Of a DNA stretch of 64,000 nt, positions 12,898-24,014 are shown piece by piece. The stretch spans positions 372,001 through 436,000 of the forward strand of contig LSAX01000003.1 in assembly GCA_001557505.1 (NCBI GenBank). Direction: 5' to 3'. This DNA comes from Reticulascus tulasneorum. Taxonomy: Eukaryota; Ascomycota; Sordariomycetes; Glomerellales; Reticulascaceae. A model generated the notes under the pieces. It was not told the DNA's origin. It saw only the letters and a list, made by a program, of their open reading frames with translations, and searched no databases. A program made the position numbers and the translations under genes. Numbering within the stretch: position 1 is the first letter of the stretch; the number at the start of each line of letters is the position of its first letter.

Positions 12898-14762
12898 ATG
12901 CCCGGAGCCAATGGGGCTAATGACGAAATCTCGGGATCTCGTCCGTCCTTTGCTCGTGAGTGATGCTAGTTGCTATGCAGACCATATCGTAATGATAACC
13001 ATGCAGACCATCGACGTTCGTTAGCAGACGTCGTCCGAGACGCTGACGAGGAAGATGCTCAGTCGAGGTACCGCGAAGAGGCGGCCGACCGAGGCATCGA
13101 TGAGAAGCAAGTCCGGCCCGGCTCTTTGAGTGACGAGGACGACAGAACGATCGTAGCATGGGAGGACGGTGACCCGGAGAATCCCTACAACTGGTCGAGC
13201 GTAAGCAGACAGGCATGAAGCCGAAGGCACGATACTAACCGCCTGCAGGCAAAGAAGAGCTGGATTCTCATCACGACCATGATGGCCATTATTAACAGTA
13301 CAATGGGCTCCGCACTTCCTTCCAACGCGATCCCTTTCATCGCCGAGGAGTTCGGCATGACGTCTGAATCGCAAATGGTCTTGCCCATCTCCGTCTACCT
13401 CATCGGCTACGTCTTTGGTCCAATTGTCTGGGGCCCGCTCAGCGAGCAATACGGCCGGCGGCTGCTGATCATCTCAACCTTTTGCTTCTTCTGCATTTGG
13501 ACCATGGCCTGCGCCTTGGCGCCGAGCTGGTCCAGCCTGCTGGTCTTTAGACTGCTCACGGGTGTGTTCGCTAGCGCGCCGATTGCCATTGTAACAGGCG
13601 TGTTTGCCGACATCTACGGCGACCCGGTGACGAGAGGACGGGGGATGGCGCTGTTCATGGTTGTGAGTTCGCCCGGACGGAGCCGCGTTCAACTCCACCC
13701 CGTGAAGTTTTGCTAAGTCTCTAGACTACCGTATTCGGCCCGCTCTTCGCGCCCATCATCTCCGGCTTCTGCTCCTCGACGATCGGCTGGCGCTGGTCCT
13801 TTTGGATCGCCCTCATCTACGCCGGCGCAACACTCATCCCTACGTTTTTCCTTCCCGAAACGTTCGGCCCCGTCCTCCTTGCCCGCCGCGCCGTCGCGAT
13901 CCGCAAGGCTGACCCGACGGCCCAGATCGTCGCGCCACACGAGCTGGAGGAGAAGGACTTCAAGCAGCTCATGACTGTGGTCCTCACGCGGCCGTTGCGC
14001 ATGCTCATCTTCGAACCCATCGTCAGCACTACCTGCCTGTACCTCTCTCTCTGTTACTCCATATTTTATATGAGCTTCCAAGCCTTTCCCCTCATCTTCC
14101 GCGACATCTATGGCCTGTCGCCCGGCATTACCGGGCTGGCATTCCTGCCCATCGGCCTGGGGAGCGTTCTCTGCGTGCCTGTCTTCTTTTCCTACGACTC
14201 TTACCTCGGAAAAGCCCAAGCGCGCAATGCCCCCTGGACCCGGCGCGAGGAGTCCCGCCGCCTTCCACTCGCGTGCCTTGGCGGGCCCCTCTTCGTAGTA
14301 TCCCTCTTCTGGCTCGGCTTCTCCTCCCGGCCGGACGTCCACTACATCGTCCCCATGCTGGCCGGGGTCCCCTTCGGCGCCGGTTTCATGCTCATCTTCA
14401 TGGCTCTGCTGAATTACCTCACCGATGCCTACGAAATCTATGCCGCGTCCGCCAACGCCGCAGCCTCCACCTCTCGATCGCTCTTCGCGACCGTCTTACC
14501 GTTAGCCACGACACCCATGTTTCTAAAGCTGGGCATCTCCGGCGCCTGCAGTCTGCTGGGCGGGTTCAGCGCAGCAATGTGCGTGATTCCGTTCATTTTC
14601 ATTTGGAAGGGCGAGCGGATCCGCGCTGGGAGCCGATTTTGCATCGCGCTCAAGGAGAGGAAGGAGGAGCTGGCGAGGAAGGTTGAGGTGCAGAGAGTAC
14701 GGAGAGCGGCGTTGGAAGAGGGGAGCCAATCGCCTCCGACTGTGTCAAAGGAGGTTGTTTGA
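12898..14762 (+). CDS. MFS transporter, DHA1 drug/polyamine type
   Basis: Four exons: 12898-12955, 13007-13200, 13249-13662, 13725-14762; 567 residues. A hydrophilic acidic N-terminus (about 85 residues) ending in the WEDGDPENPYNWS motif is typical of fungal DHA1 transporters of the Tpo/Flr1 group. The first transmembrane helix is ILITTMMAIINSTMGSALPS; the family signature loop after helix 2 (WGPLSEQYGRR) and RLLTGVFASAPIAIVTGVFADI are present, and 12 helices can be traced to FIFIWKGERIR. The tail is basic (KERKEELARK). The family exports drugs, polyamines or small metabolites by proton antiport at the plasma membrane; the substrate cannot be read from the sequence. No biosynthetic genes adjoin it, so a metabolite-cluster role is not indicated. 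The start at 12898 needs the first intron (GTGAGT...GCAG), otherwise that frame stops at once. Confidence 0.9.
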
Positions 14763-15353
14763 AACCCAACACACCGTAAAAGCTGTCAAGGGCCAAGCAG
14801 GATTCGCCAACCATGGGGCTGTCTGCCATGAGGATAAGCGGCGGCACTTTTTGCCAAGATCAGAGACATCCACAGATTTGAGGCGAGCCACCTAAGAACA
14901 GTATGTTCGTTGGGTATAGAACCAAAGCGAGTAGTTCAGGGGAAAACGCAGTTGTAATGACTAAGGACGAAAGGATTCGAGCATGGCGAACTCTAGCTTG
15001 GGGGCAGTGGCTGGAGAAACCAATGCGCAAATGCATATAGCACATGAGCAATCGTTCAAGGAGACAGCGAATGATGGTCTCGCACAACCATAAAATAGAC
15101 ACCATTATGCTTTGAATTCTGTCCACAGACAGACCATAATTTTATGATATTGGCCACATTATTGGTCGTAATCTATAACATACCGCAGACTTGTGTCTTG
15201 TACTTCAAACCTCTTAAACCATGTCATAATCGTCATATACAACTGCATGCCTGCAACCCATACCATTATTCACCAGGTTATGAATGCCATCGCGACTGAG
15301 TTTTACAAGAGTCTCGAAGATGTTCGGCCACCACTCTCTACGTGTTGCCCCCT
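14763..15353. other. Convergent intergenic region
   Basis: 3' regions of the plus-strand transporter and the minus-strand 1090-residue gene. No gene seen. Confidence 0.6.
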
Positions 15354-18300
15354 TCACAATGGAGCCGACACTTGACGCTCTCTCTCCTCGTACGTCAGTT
15401 TCCCAGCGGCAAATGCCTTCTCTCTCTCTTCGCTAAGCATCTTCTGCAGCTCAATCTCGAATTCCAATGTGCTCCTCATCATCACTGGCTGTGTTTTGCA
15501 CCGGCCATTCCACGTTGCAAACTTGTTCGTGGCGTTACTCTTTTCCAGGGTTGACTTGGAGCGGCGGACGACCGTTGTGTCACTTTTCATGGAACCTGTC
15601 TCGTCCATAGGGAGTTGGGAGGTGACTTCGCTGAGTGACAAATGGCTGAGCGGCGTGGTAAATCTTTCCGTTGTGGCGGTCGTCGAATCCCGAACATGCT
15701 GGGCTTGTGGGTTGGTCGGGGTCATCGGCCGGGCTTGAACCATGTTCACGGATTCCGTAACAGCGGTGTCTGTAGTCTTGAGAGTTGGGCCGTCGCCATG
15801 TCTCTCGTGCTCCGCCGCTTGCATCATCGCTGGGAGCTTCGTGGCAACGGAGGCCTTGGGGCTACTGGTAACTTCGACTGCTGGCGGGACTGATTGGATG
15901 AAGCGTTGGCTATTCTTCATCGTTTCGATTTCCTGCTCTAATGCCTTCAGCTCCTTGTACCCATGTTTACTTGGCGGAATCTCCAATTCCGGGTAATCGA
16001 GCTGGCCGCCTGCCTGGAAATCAACTCGTCGCACTTTCATTGCATTTCCGGCCTCGTCAACAATTCCAGGCCTGGTTGGCAGGATCTTGCCGAAACCGGT
16101 CTTGACGACCTTTCCCAGCTTGCCTGAAAATGAGCGAACCCCAAGCTTAGGATCCAGCTGCATGGCAATTGAGGTTTTTTCGGTTACCCATTCGACTTTT
16201 CCGGTCTCGGAAATGTGTGTGACGGCGAAATCCTTGGCCTTCACATCGTCGACAGCGCTCGCAGCTGCAGTCCGTTCCGCTCTGGTATGGGATGGCCACT
16301 TGGTCCATGATTCTGGTGGTTTTGTGAGCTTTCTAGGGTACTTCTTTCGTTCCTTGTTATCAGCCTCCTGGTCTCGTGCTTGGGTTGACAATCTTTTTAT
16401 CAACCAGTTTGACGGCACGTGCGGCTCAGAGAAGGGAGATTCACCGAGTGCAAGGGTTGGTGTTATTTTCGCTGATCGCGAAGCATCAGATCCGTCGGAT
16501 CCGCTCCGCCTGCCGCCCTTCCACCTTCCGACCTTGAGATGCAGTGAACGGGTCTTCTTTGGTTCAGCATCTGTCCTCGACTTCGACTCCCGACATTCCT
16601 GCTCAAGCCTGATTGCGCGCTGCCATAGATCCGTGGCGCTCTCTTGAAGAGCAGGAACCGGATACGGAGACGAGGAAAGCGTATGCATTTTTGATCGGGT
16701 GCTCAAGTTTGATGGCTTCTTGCTGATGCAAATCCCAGAGCTTGCTCCAGGGGTTGGTGGAGCTAGGTGAGCAGGACGCACGACTTGCAAGTCGTCGAAG
16801 CCCCTTGGCTCTATCTTGGATCGTCTTGTAAGGGGGATATGCAGCCTTTGTAGAAATGATGATCGGGTAACCGCGACAGGTGGACCTTGTCCCTCGAAAC
16901 CCTCTCTGAACTTACTGTAGACGGGGGCTCGTGGCATTCGTCTTGAGAGAACCTCTCCGAAACGCTTCTCGATCGTTCTGAGCTCGGCCTCGCGATGAAA
17001 GTAACTTGATGTCTCAGATACTGCCATCGAACAGGCGTCAATGGTGGGTCTTCTGTACTCGTTCATCCCAGGCATAGTCAGGCTCAGATTTGAATCGTTG
17101 TCGCGGGCCGTCTGGTATGAGCTGCGGCCGGATTTGTCGTCTTCGAGGCCGCCAAGCCCTGTCCAGCTGCATTAGTTGACATCGCAAGGGGCAGAAAGAG
17201 ACGTACACTTAAACGGGGACAGGTCGAGGCCATGTAGGCTTTTCGTTTTGAGGCTCACCTCGTTGAGGTTGGCCCTCGAAGTTCTTGGGGTGGGCTGAAG
17301 GCTGCTCATCATGGATGGGTAGACCGATGAAGAAGCGTCCACAGGCGCGCTAGCCGTCTTCTCTGGTAGATTCTCCGATACCCGCCCTTCGGCTTTATTG
17401 CTGGTCCGGGAAACAGTTGCGGCCGATCTCTTGCGTGTGAGAGACGGACCTGTCTTCGAATTCCGCCTAGAACCGTGCCTGCTGTTGATGTCTCTTGGAG
17501 CCAGTTCCCCAGGGATATTCATCTCGTAGAGGTGAACAGTATCGGGCGCTTCGGGACCAACGCCTTCAATGGGCCCAGAGTCTTGAGCCGGATTGCAGTT
17601 GTACCGGTAAGAAGTCGTTTTGGCCACTTCTGGTTCCCCGCCATCCAAACGAGCAAGCGACTGCTCCCGAGACCGCAGCCCCTGCGCAATCAACCAGGTA
17701 TCCAAAGCAGAATTTGAATCCTGCGACTGAGCCGATTGCGAAGGCCTACGGCTTTGAAATGCTATATCGGCACCAAGCACGCGGTCTAGCTGGCTGGCAC
17801 TGTAGGAGAGGCGCCACGACCTGAGTGATGCCGAGTCATGAGCACTGGGGGGTCGTAGGGGCGATAAGACGGGAGAGGGAGGGAACTCCGGAAGAGAGCT
17901 CCTCTCACGAACTGCGGCCTGGGCATTTGCTTTTCTGCCTGCTTTGGAAGAGGACTCTGGACAGCTGCTTCGCCGCCGTTCGCCGTCGTCATCGACAACC
18001 GAGATTGGGTTCTTGCATGGCACACTGTCCTCACCTGGCAGTGTGTTGTGAGAGCTGTCGATGACCGTCGCATCTACCACGGAAAACTCCAGGGTATCAC
18101 GAGGTCCGCCCGCAGGCAGTCGGTCGATCAACGGCGCCAAGTACTGAGCACTTTGGGTGGACATTCCGCTCGACTCACTCTGGCCCCCTTCGCTCTTGAG
18201 CTCGTCTTGGATACGCTTGTGCATGAGTCGCTTCAGCTCCGCTCTCCGGGCGATTTCTTCCTCGCTGTTGCCCACGGACATACGGGACTGTCTCTTGGTG

Positions 18301-18668
18301 TCCATTTCCTGAGAAAGGTGGCGGATGAGCTTCGTGCGAACAACGTCGAGAGTGCTGCCAATTTTCGTGGAGACGGGCTCGTCATCCTCGTCGTCGGTAT
18401 CGGAATCTTCAACGACGAGCTGCCCGAGCTCAACGAGAGCGTCATGGACGGCCATGGAGGCTCGAGACGGCGACTCTCCCTCGTGGGATGGCCGTGAATT
18501 AGCTGTGTCTTGCCGTTGCAAGGTATTCTGACTAGTTAATTGACTCTCGGGTAGCTTTGCTGGAGGAGGCAGCGTCGGCAAGAGCACAGAGGGCTGCTGG
18601 GTTGAGCTGCTTTGATCTTCTTCTTCCGGAGCAACTCGACGAGGTCCGCAACAGCAGAAGACAGACAT
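15354..18668 (-). CDS. Unrecognised 1090-residue fungal protein with N-terminal Cys cluster
   Basis: Two exons, 18668-17209 and 17166-15354, joined over a 42-base intron (TTTAA|gtgtac...atgcag|CTGG); the frame is 3273 nt and closes exactly, so two apparent long minus-strand frames here are one gene. The start MSVFCCCGPRR at 18668 was preferred over an upstream in-frame Met at 18887 because the CCC cluster beside a basic residue looks like a palmitoylation or membrane-anchor signal. The rest is low-complexity and probably disordered: many Ser, Arg and Pro, an acidic patch (EDSDTDDEDDEPVS), short charged helices (EEIARRAELKRLMHKRIQDEL; near the end ELQKMLSEEREKAF). I recognise no domain and can assign no function. 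It may be a membrane-tethered scaffold or signalling protein; this is inference from composition only. Confidence 0.75.
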
Positions 18669-19400
18669 TTCTCGCGTGTGCTCTAAAAGTTTAGTTTTCA
18701 ATCCAAGAAGTCTCGGGTCGAGATTGTGAAAGATCGAGGCACGAGCAGATGCTGAACGAATGAAGCACCACAACGGATCCTGATGCTGATTACACGGCCT
18801 AACTGCAGCTGAGCTGGATATGAAGTTGCAAGGCATCTCGCTGAAAATTGGCGAGCAAGATTTGGCCAAGACACCCCGGGAGCCCATATCTCTCGCTCTT
18901 GCCTCCTAGGTTTTTGGCCTCCATTCCCAATTCCTACCTTCCAATCTACACATTGGAATGCCTCTTCTACTTGTCTGGCACTTGCCCTCGCCGCTTCCTG
19001 CATTCGCAACCCGACCTTCATCGTGTGTGATGATGCCACTAGCATACCTGGCATTTGAAAGTACTGAAGAAACGTGACTTCCCCAGTACCTCATGTGGCC
19101 TCCCCACAAACGGAAGCCCTCCGAAAAGACAGAGGATACGTCGTCGAGTGCAATGGCATGGGCAGTCGAGGCTTCTGGACCAGCTAAGATGCTTTGATTC
19201 GAACGGGCCTTCCGGCAAGCACATGCAGATACAGAAGTCCATCCTCTCGTCACGGAAATATCTCATCCCTGAGGGAAGTGAGTGTCGCGGACACCAAAAA
19301 TAACTGGGCAAGGCGAAGCACCTGTACGACAAAAGCAACCCCGACGGCACGCGCAAGTGTAGTCACTCTGACTCCCAGTATTGATGGACCAGCAGAAGAC
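18669..19400. other. Upstream region of the Cys-cluster gene
   Basis: Promoter of the minus-strand gene. Nothing else is supported before the decayed stretch that begins near 19.4 kb. Confidence 0.45.
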
Positions 19401-19419
19401 TGCATAAATACGCTCTCAC

Positions 19420-20867
19420 CTTGCTCGCCATTCCAGAGCGCTTTAGCAGCGTGCATGATGGGTCGGCCGAACCACACGGTCTGCTAGCATTAACCTACCA
19501 TACCCAGGGACGAGAGGTAACTAGCGACGGCAGACCTGAGATTGAAATATACCCGTTGGCACCGACCACGACATTGGGAGGCGGTACATCCCCGGCCAAT
19601 CGTGATCCATGGACTGCTTTGCTACATGGCAGATGAATGATGAACTTGCATCTACGGCAAAAAGCATGACGCATGGTGACAAGGTTCACCTGCATGCTCG
19701 GGGCACGACAGCGGCGCCGGCAGACATGGGAGTTCCAAACAGTGCCGGCAGGGGATATCGATAAGCAATTGATGAATCGTTCGAGTGCCGGGACGAAGAT
19801 TGTTCCCTTACCAAAGCTTCGTCCCATAAGTTACCAGGTCTTCAAACAGGACCTTGTCACCGTCTCCGAGACGGAGTCGACGAGGCTGTACAAGGGCGAA
19901 GAAGGGGTGAGGTTCGATCAAGGTCCATACGAGGCGGCAATTAAGGTTAAGCCCCTCGGGATCGCTGTGGCTGAGACAGATTTTGCAAATGCGTTTCTGA
20001 GCATCCTTCAAAAATTCCTGGTTCTGAAGAAGATGAGCAGTTTATGCCCTTTTTGCCGTTGCGGGAGGATCAGGAGCCAACACGGACTGCCGCTGCTCTT
20101 GTCGCCAACATACGCCATATTCTGGGCAGGTGGTGCGCACCGACGGATGTCAATTTGGATGAGTTGTGTAGACATGGCTCGATCTACATAATCTCGAGCC
20201 GGCGAACCGGCCGATTGGAATTGATGAGGGGACCATCGTCGTTCAATCTCCTCCGCTGCTAGTTAGACCATGGAGTGCCAATAACTCCGCGACACCTCTT
20301 CCAGGTTGACCTGGCACTCTGGAGCCCTAGCTTCCTGGCGTTGAGACGATGCGGCCAATCAACGTTGAGCTGGATATCGACTCGGAGGGGATGAAACGTC
20401 GATTTTGTGGACAGGAGCTTACCCCGGTCGCATTCTGAAGTTGCCAAGGTGCTCCTTGAATGTGATGGTGGAAAAGACTGGGCATCTGTTTCCTGCATCT
20501 GCCATCTGGTAAAATGGCAGCTGTCGGTGTAGCAGTCAATCTTCGCATTACAGGGCAACCTTGGCCAACGGGGATCCGTCTCATGGTGAGGCGTGGCTCA
20601 AGCTGAAGGACATTTTCGGAGCTGAGAGTCGACGTTGGCCTGGTTGCATTGGCAAAGGAACACATCCCACCAGAGGCATCCGTACCAGCCGAGTACCAAC
20701 CTGGGCTCAACCCAATAGGCGGCGTACTTGGCGATGTGCCCCTGAGAGCACCCTGCCCCCCTCGCACCTCGCAACATGGAGCACAAATCGAATCTATTGA
20801 GTGCCGTGCGATACATCACGACATTCACGAAGTCAGCCGCGAACAGCCCGTGCCGTCCATCAATTAG
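19420..20867 (+). pseudogene. Probable decayed gene of unknown family
   Basis: On the plus strand a series of protein-like segments follows one another in changing frames, each ended by a stop or frame change: 19420-19636, a long one at about 19670-20030, then PGSEEDEQFMPFLPLRED... (about 20012-20220), IGIDEGTIVVQSPPLLVRPW (about 20216-20275), VPITPRHLFQVDLALWSPSF (20274-20335), RPINVELDIDSEGMKRRFCG (about 20347-20430), EVAKVLLECDGGKDWASV (about 20437-20540) and LRVDVGLVALAKEH... to a stop near 20867. Several transitions have no plausible splice sites and spacing below 50 bases, so frameshifts fit better than introns. I do not recognise the family. It could instead be a poorly resolved multi-exon gene. 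Confidence 0.35.
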
Positions 20868-22307
20868 AGATCGCGACATCACATTTTAAAAACAACTTGT
20901 CGAGTGGCTGCAATTTGACTTTCTAAGAGGGCATATCGAGGGCGAATGGGGAATAGGGGTTTGGGTGGTGGGGGCTAGAGCTAATGCCTGTCCGTGTCTC
21001 ATATTCTGCTTGTGGGCGGTAAAAACCTTCCCAAAAAAACGGTTTCCCACGCATTGCGGATCTTAGGAGCACATCATAAAGCCGCCGTAGCGACCCCCCT
21101 CTCTTAGCGAGCAACCCAACGATGAAGCGCCAACTCTATTTCAGTACGTATCTGACGAAGGATCAAAGACGCATGACTTATTCTGGGCCACTCGGTGTTC
21201 CGCACAACATCATGTCGGCCGCGTTCTTCAGCACCGACCAGACGGACTCGATGGACCATGTCCCACATGCCTGAGTCCTCTTCCGCCGGCACCCGCGCTG
21301 TCTCATCTTTAAGGTTAATCTTTTGTGGTCTCTCTCGAGCGAAAAGATCAGAGGAACAAGGGAGCAGATCCATCAGTCCCTCCACGTCTATTTGGAGGCT
21401 TAGTCGGGCTCAGGGGCCGTGTTTGGTGCGACGATCTCTACCGGGATGGTACCTGTTTCCAAGATGCCATTGGTCAGTCGGCGTGTCTCAAGTTGCTGTT
21501 CCTGCATGAGGAGGGGCCGCCAACCAGGGGCAGGGAGGGACTAAGCAACAGCAAAGATTCTCGCAACCTCACCCCTCCACGCTCCACTTGTGGTCCATTC
21601 CTTTTCCCAGTTTTCTCCCCTACTCGACCCGACCAACAAGTGGCCAAGTTGGCAGAACGGGCCACCCTGGGGTCCCATGGCCGACCTGTGGAGTCGGAGC
21701 AGCCCTTCGCTACCTTAGATTACCGTCCCCCGTCAGTGGGCAGAAGGCTGTGTGTTGTCCCAGCGTAGCCGTGGCATGGCTTTGGTCCTGTCATGGCCCG
21801 CCTGCAATATCGCGATATGCCATGCAGGGTCGGCATAGTAGGCTGGTCTAAAAGGACTTCAACGCCGCTCCTCGCCGCTCCTCTCCTCCCTCTTCTCCTC
21901 TCCTTCTCTTCCTCACCGATCGGTCTTTACCCAGTCTCTCATTCTCTCCTCTTTTCCCCTACCAGTCCTTCCTTTCAGTCCTTGTGACTCTTTTCATTCT
22001 TTTTTGAATAACCAGTCCTTCTGCCACTAAGCTATCTTCAAGCCCACCCGCAGTTGTTCCCATTCTAAGCTCTTCACTGAGTTTTCTGTTCCATTGAAGC
22101 AAACTGTGTCTTGCTAGCTTTCCACCGCGGAATTGACCTTTCGCTCTTTTCAACCCTGTGCCATATTCGCATTTCGCCTCCGACATACCACCCCCGAGAA
22201 CCCGAGAGACTTTGGAAGAAAGAGACGTCCCTGTCATACCCACGTCAACCTTACCGAAAAAAAAAAGAAACCCCAAGAAACCCTCACACCCCACCAAATC
22301 AGCCAAG
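20868..22307. other. Promoter and pyrimidine-rich leader of the acidic secreted protein gene
   Basis: No gene is supported. From about 21870 to 22300 the plus strand is strongly C/T-rich (runs such as CTCCTCTCCTTCTCTTCC), the usual look of a long fungal 5' leader; it runs up to the ATG at 22308. Confidence 0.5.
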
Positions 22308-23543
22308 ATGAAGTCCGTCATTGCCAGCATCGGCCTCTTCGCCGCCCTGACGAACGCATATCAGCCCCGCCACTTCCACTGGCGCCGCGACAACAGCACT
22401 ACCACGGGCGGCGCTGGTGCCTTGACCACGCTCACCGTGCAAGTGACCGAGGTCAAGACCATCACCTCCTGCGCCCCTACCATTACCAACTGCCCTGCCG
22501 CATCCGGTACTCTCCCCGCCTCCGATCTGTACACCTTCCTCGTCACCAATACTGTCATCCTCACCGAGACCATCTGCCCCGTGAGCGAGGCGGACAGCAT
22601 TTCCATCTCCATCATCAAGGAGCATGAGACCGGTGGCCTCGCTGGCTCCACGCAAACTCTCGGCCCAATCTTCACGACCTTGCCTTCTGTCCCACTCTCC
22701 ACCGGAGTCCCAGCCACCGCTACCTCCACCGCCGACGCTGCTTCTGGTACCGAGGCCCCCGACCACGAGGAGGGTGAGGATGAGGATGAGTACGACGAGG
22801 ATGAGGACGAGGACGAGCATGAGGATGAAGATTGCCCGGCCGAGGAGACCATCACCAAGACCACTGTCACCCACGTTGTTCAGACCAAGACCCTGACCAT
22901 GACTCTCGGCAAGGGTGATCTGACCTCGGTTGTCACAACCACTATCTTCTCCACCCACAAGTCCACCATTCTCGTCACCGAGACCCTGGTTCACACGACT
23001 GCCGCAGCCCACCCTATTGGTGGCTCTGAAGAAGAGGACTTCGAGGCAACCACCACCACCACCGTTACCTCCATTGGCACCAAGACCCTTACCGTGAAGC
23101 TCCCAGGCCACACCGAGACCGCCACTGTTTCACCCGGAGGTGGTTCGGGCTCCGAAGGCAGCGGCTCTGACTCGGAACACGAGGCCGGCGACTGCCCCGC
23201 ACCCGTGACTGTAACTTTGCCTGCCTCCACTATTCTCCTGCCCGCATCTACCGTGTACATCACCCTGGGTGACAAGCCCGAGGCCACTGCAGCCGCCAAG
23301 CCAACCAAGACCAAGCCAGCCTTCGTCCAGGCCCCCGAAGTCACCCATCCTGCGGATGAGGAAGAAGCCTGCCCGCCCGAGGAATCCGTCGTCACCATGC
23401 AGACTACCGTGACCGTCCAGCCTTACCCCGCTGGCAACGGCACCAGCTCCGGCGCCGCCCAGCCAACGGCGAGCGGCCACGTCAAGAAGCGATTCACCGA
23501 TGCGCAAAAGAAGAAGCTGATGCCCAAGAAGCTCAAGTTCTAA
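22308..23543 (+). CDS. Secreted Ser/Thr-rich protein with acidic run and basic tail
   Basis: Single exon, 411 residues. The chosen start MKSVIASIGLFAALTNAYQP begins a clear signal peptide (cleavage near residue 18-20); an upstream in-frame Met at 22158 would put about 50 charged residues before it. The body is built of Thr/Val-rich stretches of the type TTVTVTLP, VTEVKTITSC, VTHVVQTKTLTMTLG and VTSIGTKTLTVKLPG, common in fungal wall and adhesin-like proteins, with a few spaced cysteines (ITSCAPTITNC, EDCPAEE, GDCPAP, EEACPPEE). An unbroken Asp/Glu/Tyr/His run lies at about residues 152-180. The C-terminus is basic (FTDAQKKKLMPKKLKF), with no GPI signal. Likely a secreted or cell-wall-associated protein; no enzymatic domain is seen. 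Confidence 0.8.
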   Translation: MKSVIASIGLFAALTNAYQPRHFHWRRDNSTTTGGAGALTTLTVQVTEVKTITSCAPTITNCPAASGTLPASDLYTFLVTNTVILTETICPVSEADSISISIIKEHETGGLAGSTQTLGPIFTTLPSVPLSTGVPATATSTADAASGTEAPDHEEGEDEDEYDEDEDEDEHEDEDCPAEETITKTTVTHVVQTKTLTMTLGKGDLTSVVTTTIFSTHKSTILVTETLVHTTAAAHPIGGSEEEDFEATTTTTVTSIGTKTLTVKLPGHTETATVSPGGGSGSEGSGSDSEHEAGDCPAPVTVTLPASTILLPASTVYITLGDKPEATAAAKPTKTKPAFVQAPEVTHPADEEEACPPEESVVTMQTTVTVQPYPAGNGTSSGAAQPTASGHVKKRFTDAQKKKLMPKKLKF

Positions 23544-24014
23544 GCTGGGAAAGGCGAGCGGGAAGCGGGAAAGAGGGAAAAGATGGCATGTAGACTTGTC
23601 CAGATACGAGGATCTATGATATCATGAACATTTGAAATGGTCTCCTTCACCAACAAAACAATTTCATTCATGTGATAGACTTTGAGCCTCCTGGGGAGAC
23701 GGGGCACGGTTTAGATAACCTTACTTTTAGGGTAGGGGGCACATAGCGCAGCTGGCTAGGATCCAGCTTGTACAATTCAAAAAATTCATTGAATTCTTGT
23801 GTACATAGCTCGTTGTGTTTTACTTTTTCCTTAAACGGGGATGCGGCTTGTGGCACTGACTAACAAAAAAAGGCGAGGTCTGTTTTCAATAGACAGTTTC
23901 ACCGCGCCAGCTGAATCTCGGTCCTATCCCATTTCATGTGCAATGCGTAGTCATCATGTCATGTCCGTCATAACGTATCGTGCTCATCCATTTAGCTGCT
24001 GTCTACAGATTAGC
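23544..24014. other. Convergent intergenic region
   Basis: 3' ends of the secreted-protein gene (+) and CENP-Q gene (-). A 62-codon minus-strand frame at 23668-23856 has no support. Confidence 0.55.

Noticed and set aside
12898..14762. MFS transporter as marker of a secondary-metabolite cluster
   Set aside because: Neighbours are prefoldin, CENP-W and an unknown disordered protein; no synthase, oxidase or regulator adjoins it.
22299..23111. 270-codon Gly-rich minus-strand frame
   Set aside because: Reverse reading of the Thr/Ser and Asp/Glu codon repeats of the secreted protein.
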